The notes: generated by a model not told the origin, from the letters alone. A DNA stretch of 64,000 nt from Armatimonadota bacterium (GCA_029551395.1 JAKPFN010000123.1:1-64000), one strand, 5' to 3'. Shown: positions 1 through 10,076, numbered from the stretch's first letter. A program made the numbers and translations.

Positions 1-649
1 TAAATATCTCTTTTTTACTTTTGACCTCAACAATATCTCCATGCTTGAGGTCCAGGCTGCTTTGTGCAGCTGATTTTGCCTTTTTCGCACTTTCCGGCTG
101 TTTTCTACCTAAAATCGAGTCTTTCAACTTCCCCAGATACCATCTGGAGTTGATTCCTGAAAGAAAAACGAACATAGGCCAGTTGATTCCCCTGGTATAC
201 TGCCGAAAATGACGATATTTAAGCCTGCCGGCAGCCTGGTTCAGCACGCAGCTTTGTCCGTGGCAAGGTAGAAGCTCCTCACCAGGTTTTATTGCATATA
301 AATCGATGTCAGGTTCATCATTAGAGTCATCTGCTGTATCTTCAGTTGTAATCCAATCTGTCTTAAAGAGAAAAAGGCAGCGTCTTTGGCATCCGCGATG
401 AGCTTCTCCAGTGCACCTGGCTCCATCCAGCAAGACAACATTCTTAATACCAGCCAGCCCAGTGCCTTCGATATATATCCTGTCGATATTATCAACTATA
501 ATCAGCTTTTTACCGCAGAACTTCCTCATTTCTGCCTGGAATGGAATTCCCTCGAGTGAGCAATCCGTATCAAGAGTTGCAGTTATCTCCTGAAGACTTT
601 TCACTTTGACAGTTGTTCCAGGCTGCAGGTTCTCCAATTCTAAAGACAT
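1..649 (-). CDS. EPS-locus-associated protein with repeated domain, 3' end beyond window edge
   Basis: An open frame reads from ATG at 649 (AGGAGA about 9 bases upstream) off the left edge without a stop, giving at least 216 residues. The N-terminal domain begins LQPGTTVKVKSLQEI and contains FCGKK and a cysteine cluster (GARCTGEAHRGCQRRC), then an aromatic stretch ending KTDWI. Near the edge the opening motif returns as HGDIVEVKSKKEIF, so a second copy of the domain appears to start. I recognise the pattern (G-x-V-x-V-[RK]-S-x-x-E-I ... CGK ... cysteines) from uncharacterised proteins next to capsule and exopolysaccharide genes. Its biochemical role is unknown; the conserved cysteines suggest metal binding, which is inference. 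It is divergent from the exopolysaccharide operon, with a shared intergenic region at 650-829. Confidence 0.7.
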   Translation of the reverse strand, partial: MSLELENLQPGTTVKVKSLQEITATLDTDCSLEGIPFQAEMRKFCGKKLIIVDNIDRIYIEGTGLAGIKNVVLLDGARCTGEAHRGCQRRCLFLFKTDWITTEDTADDSNDEPDIDLYAIKPGEELLPCHGQSCVLNQAAGRLKYRHFRQYTRGINWPMFVFLSGINSRWYLGKLKDSILGRKQPESAKKAKSAAQSSLDLKHGDIVEVKSKKEIF

Positions 650-760
650 AATGAGAATCTCCTATCAAAACATCTCCAACAGATTTACCCAAACATCAAC
701 ACTAACATAGTTGAGTTATTGACGTATTTAGCCTATATTTGCGTTCTCAATTTACAATTC

Positions 761-788
761 ACTTGTTTTGTCACTTGTTGGGTATAAT
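761..788 (+). promoter_or_regulatory. Probable sigma-70 promoter of the EPS operon
   Basis: A perfect -10 hexamer TATAAT at 783-788 lies 41 bases before the preferred start of the copolymerase gene. The -35 is weak; ACTTGT at 761-766 gives a 16-base spacer. The surrounding 650-800 stretch is AT-rich and noncoding, as expected between divergent genes. Confidence 0.45.
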
Positions 789-829
789 CACCGCGTCCTA
801 AACTGCGATTGTTAATCCAGGTGAGCTAT

Positions 830-3082
830 ATGTATCGAAACAATGCTATTAATGCGTATACACCAACAACAATCTCTACAGATTTTCAACCTCATCAGCA
901 GCAGGAAGCACACCCGGAACCGGTTGAGATAAACCGAATCTGGGGCGTGTTACACCGGCGATGGTGGCTGATGCTGCTTGTTCTCGCAGTAGTAATCACT
1001 CCTGGCGTTCTATACATTCATAATCAGCAACCTGTGTATACTGCATCGGCACTGATGGTAGTGCCTACAGGGCAAAGCTTTTCATCTGCGCCTGATGACC
1101 TGCGACTTTTAAACGACCTTGTATCACTGGCCAAGGGAAGGTCTGTGCCTGGAACTGTTCAGGTGCTTGAAAGCCTGGATATGATAGTTGCGGTCAGCCA
1201 GAAGATAAGCCCGGAAGACTTGCAGAAAGGTTTTGGTGAAGAGGCTGTAGAATCCGGCCTGATTCCAAAGTGGGCGCTCAAATACAGCACAAGAAGAGAT
1301 TCGGACGTAATAACTGTAACGGCTCAAGCTTATGATCCGTATGTGGCAGCCAATCTGGCTAACATTGTAGTCGATACCTATATAGAACGAGACAGGGAGA
1401 GCAGCGGACAGGCTGCAAAGTTAGGCAGAGAATATGTAACCAAAGAGCTTGATTCCATCCGTCAAAAGTTGAATTCTGCACAGCAGGAACTTGCTCAGTT
1501 CAAAAGGAAGACTAAAATCATTGCTGCAGAAGACCAGCTAAAGCAGATGGCAGTCAGCATGGCTGCCCTTCAATCCGAACAGGACAAGGCAAATGTAGAA
1601 CTTGCATCGATGGACCGTCAAGTTGAGGAACTCAGAAATCAACTCAAGGCCCAAGGCAATGAGATACAGGAAAACCAGACCATACAAATAAGCCCTGAAT
1701 ACCAGGAAGCGCTCAACAATCTCGCAAAGCTGAATGCCGAGCGGGCTAACCTGCTTCAGGAGTATACTCCGAACTCTAAAGAAGTCAAAAACATAGATGG
1801 TGAGATAGCAGAAGTCAAGCAGCAAATGAAAAAGATTGCTGAAACAGTAGTTGCTTCCAAAGTCCGTACTCGAAACCCTGTCCTGGATATGTACATTGGC
1901 TCGGTAATCAGCCGGGCGGCTTCAGATGCTAAATCGCGGGCTATCAAGCAGGTAATCGCAAGCCATGATAAGAGGTTAGAACAGCTTCCTGACCAGGAAC
2001 GGACTTACACAGACCTGCAGCGCAAAGTCTCGGTTCTGGAAGGCACTTTCCAGGCGTTATCATCCAAATATTACTCGCTTTTAATAAACGAGAAGTCGAC
2101 GCTTCCAAACGCGCTTCTTGCGGCTGCTGCACAACCTTCCAGCATACCTGCATTCCCTAGAAAGGTTAGAGACACAACGTTATTTGCCCTTATCGGAATT
2201 GCTCTGGCTGTTCTTGTAGCTTCCATAGCTGAACAGCTCGATAAAAAGATAAGATACGAAAACACTATCACCAAAGTAACGGGAGAAGCACCTCTTGCTA
2301 TCATCCCAAACCAGAAATCCCTTGGAAAACAAGGCACGAAGATTTGTGAAATGGATTCTTGCAGTCCGTTTATAGAGTCGCTGAGAGTGCTTCGAAATTT
2401 AATCAATTTCAACAGCAGTAAACCGATAAGAATCCTTGCAGTAACAAGCCCTTCCAATGATGAAGGCAAATCTACCATCTCAGTGGGACTTGCAGTTACT
2501 ATGGCGATGGCTGGAAAGAAGGTCCTGGTAGTGGACTGCGACCTTCGGAGACCTATCCTTCGCAGACAATTGGGTGAATCGAGCAGCACAGGCTTTACGA
2601 GCCTGGTAAACGGGTCGTCTGATATTGAAAATGCCATTCAGCCCACCAGTATAGAACGGCTCTTCTGCCTGCCGTCTGGACCACTGCCTAAGAATCCATC
2701 AGAATTTCTGGATTCTCCCGAGTGTAGAGAGATGCTTAAGAAACTGGCAAAAGATTACGACTTACTGGTCCTTGATTGTCCACCTTGTGTAGGTCTGAGT
2801 GATGTGCAGGTCATCTCAACCATTGCAGATGGTGTGCTGTTGGTAGTTGCAGCCAACAAAACCGAACTACCTGACTTCTACAGCGCGTTAAAAACGCTTG
2901 GGCAAGTCAATGCGCCATTCATCGGCACTGTAATCAACAAGTCGAACATGGATTGGGGAAATTACAGCTATTACAAATATCACGGAAGCAGTGATGCATC
3001 AGATAAATGTGAAGATAAACAATTAAGAGGCAAATCGAACAGAGAACGGGCAAGCACTTTGCTTGATTCACAACAACGCTAA
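830..3082 (+). CDS. Polysaccharide copolymerase / tyrosine autokinase (Wzc-like BY-kinase)
   Basis: About 750 residues. It should control chain length and export of the exopolysaccharide at the inner membrane. An N-terminal Wzz segment begins near residue 30 with a membrane helix around 46-64. A long periplasmic region with coiled coil (about 195-300) follows, then a second helix near 447-468 (TLFALIGIALAVLVAS). The cytoplasmic kinase has Walker A SNDEGKST near 541, Walker A' VLVVDCDLRR near 565 and Walker B LLVLDCPP near 645. The C-terminal tyrosine cluster is short (GNYSYYKYHG near 710). The frame is open from a TTG at 809, but ATG 830 with AGGTGAG at 819-825 is the better start. It is the first gene of the plus-strand locus, directly before the exosortase, an arrangement known for exosortase-associated BY-kinases. 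Confidence 0.92.
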   Translation: MYRNNAINAYTPTTISTDFQPHQQQEAHPEPVEINRIWGVLHRRWWLMLLVLAVVITPGVLYIHNQQPVYTASALMVVPTGQSFSSAPDDLRLLNDLVSLAKGRSVPGTVQVLESLDMIVAVSQKISPEDLQKGFGEEAVESGLIPKWALKYSTRRDSDVITVTAQAYDPYVAANLANIVVDTYIERDRESSGQAAKLGREYVTKELDSIRQKLNSAQQELAQFKRKTKIIAAEDQLKQMAVSMAALQSEQDKANVELASMDRQVEELRNQLKAQGNEIQENQTIQISPEYQEALNNLAKLNAERANLLQEYTPNSKEVKNIDGEIAEVKQQMKKIAETVVASKVRTRNPVLDMYIGSVISRAASDAKSRAIKQVIASHDKRLEQLPDQERTYTDLQRKVSVLEGTFQALSSKYYSLLINEKSTLPNALLAAAAQPSSIPAFPRKVRDTTLFALIGIALAVLVASIAEQLDKKIRYENTITKVTGEAPLAIIPNQKSLGKQGTKICEMDSCSPFIESLRVLRNLINFNSSKPIRILAVTSPSNDEGKSTISVGLAVTMAMAGKKVLVVDCDLRRPILRRQLGESSSTGFTSLVNGSSDIENAIQPTSIERLFCLPSGPLPKNPSEFLDSPECREMLKKLAKDYDLLVLDCPPCVGLSDVQVISTIADGVLLVVAANKTELPDFYSALKTLGQVNAPFIGTVINKSNMDWGNYSYYKYHGSSDASDKCEDKQLRGKSNRERASTLLDSQQR

Positions 3083-3097
3083 AAGGTCTTAAGAGTT

Positions 3098-4696
3098 ATG
3101 CTTCGCAGCATGAATTGGGGCAATGGTTTTCACTATCTAATATATGCAGTTGCGCTGGTTGCGTTTTTTGTCAGCCAATGGAGGCTGCTCAGATACTACT
3201 GGGGGATTTGGACGGAACCTAACGGCTATTACTCACATGCCTTGTTGGTGCCTATCCTTGCCGGCATAATGATATACCTGAATAAAGACCGGCTGAAGAG
3301 TATCAAATGCACAGGTTGTTGGCTGGGTATTCCGGTTCTTATCAGCGCGGTTGCTCTGCACCTGGTCGGAGTAGTAACGGTTTGGGACTTTCCATGCGGG
3401 ATTGCTATGCTACTTATGGTTTCAGGCGGCATTATATCGTTATTCGGATTAAAGGTAATGGCCGTAATTCTAGCTCCTATCCTGTTCCTCAGTCTGATGA
3501 TACCGGTTTCCCCATCCATACTGGATAGCACAACGCATCACTACCAAATAGTGTCTACGACCATGAGCGTTCATACTCTCAGCTTGTTCGATGATTCAGT
3601 CGTTCAAGCTGGAAATGTAATAAACTCAGCCAACCTTCCGCAACCGCTCATCGTAGGAGGCGCCTGCAGTGGGTTGAAACTCCTGATTGCACTGATAATG
3701 ACAAGCCTCTTCTTAGGCTATGCCCTGGAAGGCTCCTGGTGGAAAAAAGCGATTCTGGCAGGTGTGTCTTTCCCGCTCAGTATATTCATCAACTCATTAA
3801 GAGTAGCGATTTTAGGGTTAGCGGGTATCTGGACCGGTTCTGCTGAGACAGTCCAATCCTTCCATAACTATGCAGGATACTTCGGGCTGGTGCTATGCGC
3901 TGGAGTAGTGATACTGCTGGCCAGAATAATGGGAATGAGATACTTCCGAACATTTCAGACACCTTCTGATACTTCACTGGATGAGTCAGCGCGCCATCGC
4001 CCATTAGCCAGCAGCATTGCAGCGCTTGCAATCCTACTTGTTGCTGCATCATTCGGCACTGCAGAACAAAGTCTGTACAATCTCCCAAAAGGACAGATTG
4101 CGCGGCAGAATATTCCGATGTCATTCGGGAAATGGACAGGTGAAGACATCCCAATAGAGGAAGAAACAGCAAAGACACTGGCAAAGGGAGACCTCTTGAA
4201 ACGTGTTTATTACGATACCAGTGGAAGCCCTGAAATCATAGTTTTTATCGATGCTGCTATTGATATGTCTGCATTTCATGACCCTGTGGTATGCATACCA
4301 AGCAATGGAGGCAGAATAGTCGAGGAAGGACTGATTAAAATCAGATCACCCAATCAAACCGATATCCCAGCAACTGTCTTACTTGTTGCTGACGCTGATG
4401 GCTCCACAGGACTCATCGTTTACTGGTATGAACTACCGAATGGCCGATATGTTCAATCACTGCAGGCTATGCGAAGACATCTGGTTACCAGCAGGTTCGA
4501 GCATTTGAAGCAGACTATGCTTGGGTCAGTATCCTTACAAAGCTCAAAGCCTGTAGACATAGAATCAAGTCAGATAACCTGGTACAGGTTTTCAACTGAT
4601 GCCATCGACCGGAAAATAGACCAACAAAGACAGATGCAGTTTATCTCAGATTTCCTTGTAAGCAAATCAAAGCTGGAAACTAATCAGGATAATTGA
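3098..4696 (+). CDS. Exosortase fused to an EpsI domain
   Basis: 532 residues. The first roughly 290 residues are a polytopic exosortase, the membrane cysteine protease/transpeptidase that processes PEP-CTERM proteins. The catalytic triad is visible as Cys190 (GGACSG), Arg235 (NSLRVAI) and His256 (SFHNYAG). The rest (about 310-525) is an EpsI domain with GKWTGED, a KRVYY segment and HDPVVCIP. EpsI is often a separate gene after the exosortase; here the two are one chain. Its gene starts 15 bases after the kinase stop and ends 1 base before the next glycosyltransferase start. The likely in-operon substrate is the PEP-CTERM protein at 7998. Confidence 0.93.
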   Translation: MLRSMNWGNGFHYLIYAVALVAFFVSQWRLLRYYWGIWTEPNGYYSHALLVPILAGIMIYLNKDRLKSIKCTGCWLGIPVLISAVALHLVGVVTVWDFPCGIAMLLMVSGGIISLFGLKVMAVILAPILFLSLMIPVSPSILDSTTHHYQIVSTTMSVHTLSLFDDSVVQAGNVINSANLPQPLIVGGACSGLKLLIALIMTSLFLGYALEGSWWKKAILAGVSFPLSIFINSLRVAILGLAGIWTGSAETVQSFHNYAGYFGLVLCAGVVILLARIMGMRYFRTFQTPSDTSLDESARHRPLASSIAALAILLVAASFGTAEQSLYNLPKGQIARQNIPMSFGKWTGEDIPIEEETAKTLAKGDLLKRVYYDTSGSPEIIVFIDAAIDMSAFHDPVVCIPSNGGRIVEEGLIKIRSPNQTDIPATVLLVADADGSTGLIVYWYELPNGRYVQSLQAMRRHLVTSRFEHLKQTMLGSVSLQSSKPVDIESSQITWYRFSTDAIDRKIDQQRQMQFISDFLVSKSKLETNQDN

Positions 4697-4697
4697 T

Positions 4698-5984
4698 ATG
4701 AAAGTCTTGTTAATCTGTCAGCACTATCTTCCAGAGGAAGTTGGAATAGGGTTTCAGATACATCAACTGGCTGAATGTCTGCAAAACCACGGGCACTCGG
4801 TCAGTGTGCTGACTGCGTTTCCTAACTACCCAAAGCGCATCATTTTCGATGGATACAAGCACAAAATATTCCAGAGAGAGACGAACAAAGGGATAAACGT
4901 CATCAGAACATGGGTCTATGCCAATCCTAAAGAAACTTTCGCATCCCGCCTGATGAACTGGGGCAGTTTCTGCATATCTGCAATGCTTGGTACTGCCATT
5001 GCAGCCGAAAAACCTGATATTATCCATGTTCTACTCCCTCCATTGCCTCTCGGAGCCACAATCAATCTGGTCGGAAAGCTGAGAAGGATTCCCGTTGTAG
5101 TGCATGTGCAGGACATCTACCCGCTAATAGCTATCGAGCTTGGGATTCTCCGAAACAAGATGCTTATCCGGTTCTTTGAGAATATGGAACGGAGAGTCTA
5201 CCGGGACTCAGCTCACATCGTAGTGATTTCTCAAGGCTTCAAAGACAACCTTATCAGCAAGGGAGTCCCACCTGACAAGATCAGCGTTGTGCCAAACTGG
5301 GTCGATGCAGGTTTCATCCAACCAGGCTCTAAGAAAAATACCTTTAGAAGCCAGTTGGGAGCCGATGGCAAATTCCTGGTCGTTTACTCAGGCGGACTTA
5401 CAAGAAATTCTAACCTTGAACCGGTCATTCAAGCTGCATCACTTCTGAAAAACGAGCCTTTTATGTTTGCGCTGGTAGGTGATGGCCCGCTCAAGCCGCA
5501 TCTTCAGTCGCTTGCATCAGACCTTTCGCTGGATAACCTGCAGTTCATACCATTCCAGCCGCTTGCAAGGTATCCAGAGGTTCTATCGGCAGCAGACATG
5601 ACGCTGGTTGCATTGAACAAAGCTGCTACTTTTGCATCTGTGCCCAGTAAAGTGTTCAAGCAGATGGCTGCAGGAAGACCTGTGCTTGCCATAACTGCAA
5701 AAGGAAGCGAATTAGAGCAACTTGTCGAAAGGTCTGGCTGCGGTTTACACGTTCCAACCGATGACCCTCAGTCACTTGCTGATGCTCTACGGTGGGCTGC
5801 GTGCCATTTGGATAATATTGATGCAATGGGATGCAATGGCCGGATGCATCTGGAGAAAAAACACTGTAAAGAGAAATGCGCTGGCTCGATAGAGGCTATT
5901 CTCAAGAAAACAGTGGAGTCATGGCGAAGTAAAACACTTCCCGATGATTCATCGGGTTGGAAAACGAGGTCAGACAATGCTTAA
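4698..5984 (+). CDS. Glycosyltransferase family 4, WcaI/WbuB-like
   Basis: 428 residues with two Rossmann-like halves of GT-B fold. The N-terminus [15 protein letters not shown] and the FPNYPKR segment are typical of WbuB/WcaI-type enzymes. The C-terminal half carries [10 protein letters not shown] and the donor-site region [18 protein letters not shown]. It should transfer a sugar from a nucleotide donor to the lipid-linked repeat unit on the cytoplasmic face of the membrane. Donor and acceptor cannot be read from sequence. It follows the exosortase by one base and overlaps the aminotransferase start by 8 bases, so it is co-transcribed with both. Confidence 0.9.
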   Translation: MKVLLICQHYLPEEVGIGFQIHQLAECLQNHGHSVSVLTAFPNYPKRIIFDGYKHKIFQRETNKGINVIRTWVYANPKETFASRLMNWGSFCISAMLGTAIAAEKPDIIHVLLPPLPLGATINLVGKLRRIPVVVHVQDIYPLIAIELGILRNKMLIRFFENMERRVYRDSAHIVVISQGFKDNLISKGVPPDKISVVPNWVDAGFIQPGSKKNTFRSQLGADGKFLVVYSGGLTRNSNLEPVIQAASLLKNEPFMFALVGDGPLKPHLQSLASDLSLDNLQFIPFQPLARYPEVLSAADMTLVALNKAATFASVPSKVFKQMAAGRPVLAITAKGSELEQLVERSGCGLHVPTDDPQSLADALRWAACHLDNIDAMGCNGRMHLEKKHCKEKCAGSIEAILKKTVESWRSKTLPDDSSGWKTRSDNA

Positions 5985-7236
5985 AGCCGGTTACACCAGA
6001 ACACGTAAAGCTTTTACAGGATTAAATAGTTCCAGCCGGAGGAGCATTGCTACTGACACTAAAAAAGAAGAAGCCAAGCCTCAGACTCTCGATTTTTTAC
6101 CATTCGCTCTACCGGATACCGGAGAGGAAGAGATAGAAGAAGTTGCGGACTCCATCAGGTCAGGTTGGCTGACTACCGGCCCCAAGACCAGGAAGTTTGA
6201 GCAGGATTTCGCGGAGTTTCTTGGCGGCGGCATCGAGTGTCTTGCTGTAAACTCCGCTACTTCCGGGCTGCATCTGGCGCTTGACGCTGTAGGAATAGGA
6301 AACGGCGATGAAGTCATCACAACTCCGTACACATTCACTGCTACAGCTGAGGTAATCAGATACCTTGGCGCGCATCCAGTCTTTATAGACATAGACCCAC
6401 GGACATTCAACCTGAATCCAACTCTGATAGAGGCTGCTGTAACCAAACGCACCAAGGCAATCCTGCCGGTACACTTCGGCGGACTGGCTTGTGATATGGA
6501 GAGCATAGTAGACATTGCCCATCGGTATAACCTGCGTATTATTGAGGATGCAGCACATGCGCTGCCAACTACATGCAACTCATTGCTCGTCGGCACACTT
6601 CCAAGTGATGCGACTGTTTTCAGCTTCTATGCCACAAAGACCCTTGCTACAGGTGAAGGAGGGATGCTTGTAACGAAAAATCCTGATATTGCAGCCAGAT
6701 GCCGCGTAATGAGGTTGCACGGAATCGACAGAGACGCTTTTGACAGATACACATCCTGTAAACCTGCCTGGTACTATGAGGTAATTGCTCCTGGGTTCAA
6801 ATACAACATGACTGACCTTGCGGCATCAATAGGAATCCATCAGCTTAAAAAGGTGTATCAGTTCCAGCGCAGGAGGGAGGCTATTGCAGAAGCCTATCAC
6901 ACAGGATTATCCGACCTTCCGGTAATGCTTCCCCCCTACCCTCCTGATGGAGAAATCCATGCCTGGCATTTGTATGTTATCAGGTTAACCGACAGCGCGC
7001 CTGTTTCAAGAGACAGGTTCATCGAATTGATGTCCCAGATGGGTATCGGGACAAGCGTTCATTTTATTCCGCTCATTCTGCAGCCTTATTGGCGCGACAC
7101 TTACAACCTTAAAGAATGCGATTTTCCTAATGCAGTTGATTGCTACAAGCGAGCCGTCAGCCTGCCTATCTATTCACGCATGTCTAATGATGATGTGCTT
7201 CGAGTGATAAAAGCAGTCAGGACGATTCTGGAATGA
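5977..7236 (+). CDS. DegT/DnrJ/EryC1/StrS family sugar aminotransferase
   Basis: About 419 residues of fold-type I PLP enzyme. The PLP lysine is Lys221 in [15 protein letters not shown], with the upstream cofactor-binding acidic motif EDAAHA and the family N-terminal segment [13 protein letters not shown]. These enzymes transaminate nucleotide-linked keto sugars to amino sugars for surface polysaccharide. The frame extends upstream to 5944, but ATG 5977 has GAGG at a better distance and gives an 8-base overlap with the preceding gene. The residues before about 35 are variable and basic. The stop overlaps the next start in ATGA. Confidence 0.92.
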   Translation: MLKAGYTRTRKAFTGLNSSSRRSIATDTKKEEAKPQTLDFLPFALPDTGEEEIEEVADSIRSGWLTTGPKTRKFEQDFAEFLGGGIECLAVNSATSGLHLALDAVGIGNGDEVITTPYTFTATAEVIRYLGAHPVFIDIDPRTFNLNPTLIEAAVTKRTKAILPVHFGGLACDMESIVDIAHRYNLRIIEDAAHALPTTCNSLLVGTLPSDATVFSFYATKTLATGEGGMLVTKNPDIAARCRVMRLHGIDRDAFDRYTSCKPAWYYEVIAPGFKYNMTDLAASIGIHQLKKVYQFQRRREAIAEAYHTGLSDLPVMLPPYPPDGEIHAWHLYVIRLTDSAPVSRDRFIELMSQMGIGTSVHFIPLILQPYWRDTYNLKECDFPNAVDCYKRAVSLPIYSRMSNDDVLRVIKAVRTILE

Positions 7237-7847
7237 ACAGTTACACACAGAGCCTGACAAAGCGATTATTTGACCTTACCTTTGCCCTGCCAGGACTGAT
7301 TGTGCTGTCTCCTCTCTTCATTCTGATAACTCTGCTCATCTTTATGGATGACAAAGGGCCTGTAATTTTTGCACAGCAACGAGCAGGAAAAAACGGAAAG
7401 CTGTTTCTCATGTACAAGTTCAGGACGATGATAGCAGGCGCTGAGTCTTTTGGCAGACAGTTGACTGTTGGGGAGGATAAAAGAATAACAAGAACCGGCA
7501 GCCTGCTTCGTAAAACCAAACTGGATGAATTGCCTCAACTGATAAATGTAGTCCTTGGCAATATGAGCCTGGTTGGGCCAAGGCCAGAGGTGCCTAAATA
7601 CGTCGCGCTATATACTCCCGAGCAAAGAGAGGTTCTAAAGCTAACTCCAGGCATTACTGACCCGGCGTCCATTAAGTATAGAAATGAAAGCGACATTCTC
7701 AGCAACTCTTCCAACCCCGAGCAGACATATATAGAGCAGATAATGCCGGATAAAATAAGGCACAATCTGGAATACGCTGCCCATGCATCGCTCATAACCG
7801 ACTTTACTCTTATTCTAAAAACTATCGCCAGACTGGCTTTTTCATAA
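7233..7847 (+). CDS. Initiating sugar-phosphate transferase (bacterial sugar transferase family)
   Basis: 204 residues, the usual size of the short catalytic form without the extra N-terminal membrane domain. One hydrophobic segment lies at about 14-38. Conserved motifs are [41 protein letters not shown] and the later [11 protein letters not shown]. The family transfers a hexose-1-phosphate to undecaprenyl phosphate and so starts repeat-unit assembly. ATGA overlap (7233-7236) with the aminotransferase shows translational coupling. GITDPA and the P/R motifs are intact, so it should be active. Confidence 0.93.
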   Translation: MNSYTQSLTKRLFDLTFALPGLIVLSPLFILITLLIFMDDKGPVIFAQQRAGKNGKLFLMYKFRTMIAGAESFGRQLTVGEDKRITRTGSLLRKTKLDELPQLINVVLGNMSLVGPRPEVPKYVALYTPEQREVLKLTPGITDPASIKYRNESDILSNSSNPEQTYIEQIMPDKIRHNLEYAAHASLITDFTLILKTIARLAFS

Positions 7848-7926
7848 ATAGTGTTTCAGTGCGAGTAATTAGTGAATTCATGTTTCTGCAGACGTGTCTT
7901 AATGCCCATACAGGGGTAGCATCAGT

Positions 7927-7945
7927 GTTGATTATATAAATCAAC
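7927..7945. promoter_or_regulatory. Perfect palindrome upstream of the PEP-CTERM gene
   Basis: GTTGATT at 7927-7933 and AATCAAC at 7939-7945 form a perfect 7-base inverted repeat around ATATA. It lies about 53 bases before the PEP-CTERM protein start, in the 150-base gap 7848-7997. It could be an operator or an overlapping -10-like region. No clear -35 is visible and I found no GG-N10-GC sigma-54 element. Confidence 0.3.
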
Positions 7946-7997
7946 AAAAGCTCATCAGGTTGGTACTAACAAAATAACTGGTCAGGAGTAACTAAAA

Positions 7998-8684
7998 ATG
8001 AAAATAAGAGGGGCAGAAATAACTTGTTTATTAGTTATTACCGTCCTTATGTTAATTCAACCAGCATTTGGTTCATATGACGGCAAACTGTATATGGGCG
8101 CAGGTCTGGACGGCACAGGTAGTGATTGGGTAAATGCAGTATTCGGATGGAACGTCAGCCAGAACAAAGATGGAAGTTGGCATTATGCCTACAACTTCAA
8201 TACCTACAGTAAAAAAGACATAAGCAACCTTACCTTTGAAGTATCCAAAGGTTTCAGTAGAAATGATATCTATAACTGGAAAGTATTGGATGGATATGTA
8301 GGCAGTTATAGTATGGAGACACAGCCGGAAGGCAAATGGGATTGTCCGGGAAGTATATATGGAATTAAACTGGATGGCGTTAGCGGCACCAAGCTTGCAT
8401 TTAGTTTCGATTCCTACCGGGCTCCTGCCTGGGGAGACTTCTATGCCAAAGGCGGGATATCGAAAAACGGCGAAGATTCGAAAACTTTCAACACAGTTTG
8501 GAATGCAGGACTGACTAAAAACGACAGTGATCCTGATGCCGCGCCAAAGAGTGGTTCTGTAAACTACCATATCCTGCGGCCAGACACTGCAGTTCCTGAG
8601 CCTGGAACGGTGGTTGCTGCTATTACCATGCTGTCGTCCGCAGGACTCTTCTTCCGAAGAAGAAAAACTGCGCAAGAAAGATAA
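7998..8684 (+). CDS. Secreted PEP-CTERM protein, likely exosortase substrate
   Basis: 228 residues. It has a signal peptide (hydrophobic about 9-25, ending QPAFG-SYD), a soluble aromatic- and Gly-rich domain of unknown fold, and the tripartite C-terminal tag: VPEPGT, a hydrophobic segment, then FRRRK. This is the sorting signal cut by exosortase. ATG 7998 follows AGGAG at about 10 bases. It sits between the sugar transferase and the flippase in the same locus as the exosortase, which fits a matrix or surface protein made together with the polysaccharide. The mature function is unknown. Confidence 0.9.
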   Translation: MKIRGAEITCLLVITVLMLIQPAFGSYDGKLYMGAGLDGTGSDWVNAVFGWNVSQNKDGSWHYAYNFNTYSKKDISNLTFEVSKGFSRNDIYNWKVLDGYVGSYSMETQPEGKWDCPGSIYGIKLDGVSGTKLAFSFDSYRAPAWGDFYAKGGISKNGEDSKTFNTVWNAGLTKNDSDPDAAPKSGSVNYHILRPDTAVPEPGTVVAAITMLSSAGLFFRRRKTAQER

Positions 8685-8750
8685 TCAGGCTCAAACGGCA
8701 CATAGAAATATTTAAAACAAGTCCGGTAAACAGGAGAAAGCTGCCGCTGT

Positions 8751-10076
8751 ATGCCTAAGAAAAGCTTTGCAGCAGACGCTACCTGGGTACTTCTTACCAG
8801 TGTCTTTGCCGCGATCATTAGCATTGCCGGCGGTGCATTGCTGGCTCGATTTATCGGGCCAGACGGCAAAGGTGTTGTAACTGCGATTCTGGTTGTCCCG
8901 ACCCTCGTATCGAACTTGCTGGCACTTGGGCTGCGCGAACCGATAGCCCATCTGATTGGCAAGAAAGTCTTCAATATAAAGGAAATCATCGATTCCGCTT
9001 ACTGGTTCCTGATCCTTTCAAGCGCAGCCGGTATTATCATCAGCGGAATATACCTTGTCTCTATTGGAAATCCGGAATTCACCCCACTTATGATTCTCCT
9101 TGCGCTTATGGTAGTGCCTGCGAATGCTACTATTTTCCTGTGCGGAGGCATATTCCTTGGCCAAGGCAGGATTGGGCTTTTGAACAGGGTTGTATGGATT
9201 TCCGAGTTCCTTCGGTTGCTGGCAATCGTAGGTCTTGTTTGGGCATTGAATCTGGGCGTGACGAGCGCGCTGGTTGCGTGGCTTTTGGGATTATGCATCA
9301 CTGCCTCTTATGGAGTTGCCCTTGTCAGGGCGGACTTCAAGCCAAAACGCAGATACATCCCGCCAGTAGCAAAAAAGATGCTGGGGATGAGCGGCATCTA
9401 CACGTTGTCGATTCTAGCCACCAGGCTTCATCACAGCATAGATATCATCATGATGGAGCGGCTCAGCAATGTAACTCAGATAGGTTTATACGCTGTAGGA
9501 CTCGGCACGGTGGAGTTGATACTTCACATACCATCAGCAGTTGGAACAGTGCTGTTCTCAAGAAGCGCAAATGCAGCAGATTGGGTATCTATGGCAGCAC
9601 AGGTTGCAAAACTGCTCAGAGTAACTTTCCTGGCAGCCTGGTTAGCAGGAGCAGCACTTTACCTCGCTGCACCGGTAATGATCCCGCTGGTCTACGGCAG
9701 TGCTTTTATGCCAAGTATCGCAATAACACAACTGCTGATACCGGGTATAGTAGGCTGGTCGATATCGAGTGTCATTAATGGGAGTATGAAAGGCCACGGG
9801 AGAGCGGGTATAGGTATCCTTGTGACGCTGCCCGGTGTGGTTATAAATGTGATTCTCAACTATTTCCTGCTTCCGAAGTATGGCGCTAAAGGAGCAGCAT
9901 TGGCTTCTGTAATCAGCTATAACCTGGTTGCTGTTATCTGGATAGTGGTCTATGCCAGATTGACATCTCTTCCTATACGAGAGTTCGTTCGTTACAGAAA
10001 GAGCGATTTTAGCTTTATCAGGCAGTTGTCAAGGAGGACAGGCAGTGAAGATTGCAGTAATCGATCTTCTGGCTAA
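8751..10076 (+). CDS. Oligosaccharide flippase (Wzx-like, MOP superfamily)
   Basis: 441 residues with about 12 predicted membrane segments and the polysaccharide-biosynthesis-protein start (TSVFAAIISIAGGALLARFIGPDGKG). Later landmarks are MLGMSGIYTLSILATR and the repeated C-terminal helices around GHGRAGIG. It should flip the lipid-linked repeat unit to the periplasm. Its 3' end overlaps the next glycosyltransferase start by 32 bases, implying coupled translation. Confidence 0.92.
   Translation: MPKKSFAADATWVLLTSVFAAIISIAGGALLARFIGPDGKGVVTAILVVPTLVSNLLALGLREPIAHLIGKKVFNIKEIIDSAYWFLILSSAAGIIISGIYLVSIGNPEFTPLMILLALMVVPANATIFLCGGIFLGQGRIGLLNRVVWISEFLRLLAIVGLVWALNLGVTSALVAWLLGLCITASYGVALVRADFKPKRRYIPPVAKKMLGMSGIYTLSILATRLHHSIDIIMMERLSNVTQIGLYAVGLGTVELILHIPSAVGTVLFSRSANAADWVSMAAQVAKLLRVTFLAAWLAGAALYLAAPVMIPLVYGSAFMPSIAITQLLIPGIVGWSISSVINGSMKGHGRAGIGILVTLPGVVINVILNYFLLPKYGAKGAALASVISYNLVAVIWIVVYARLTSLPIREFVRYRKSDFSFIRQLSRRTGSEDCSNRSSG

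Noticed and set aside
7848-7997. Sigma-54 promoter before the PEP-CTERM gene
   Set aside because: No GG-N10-GC element could be found.
8073-8675. 200-codon frame opposite the PEP-CTERM gene
   Set aside because: The plus-strand frame has a signal peptide, ribosome site and sorting tag; the opposite one has none.
9140-9778. 212-codon frame inside the flippase gene
   Set aside because: It is a shifted frame of a clearly coding membrane protein gene.
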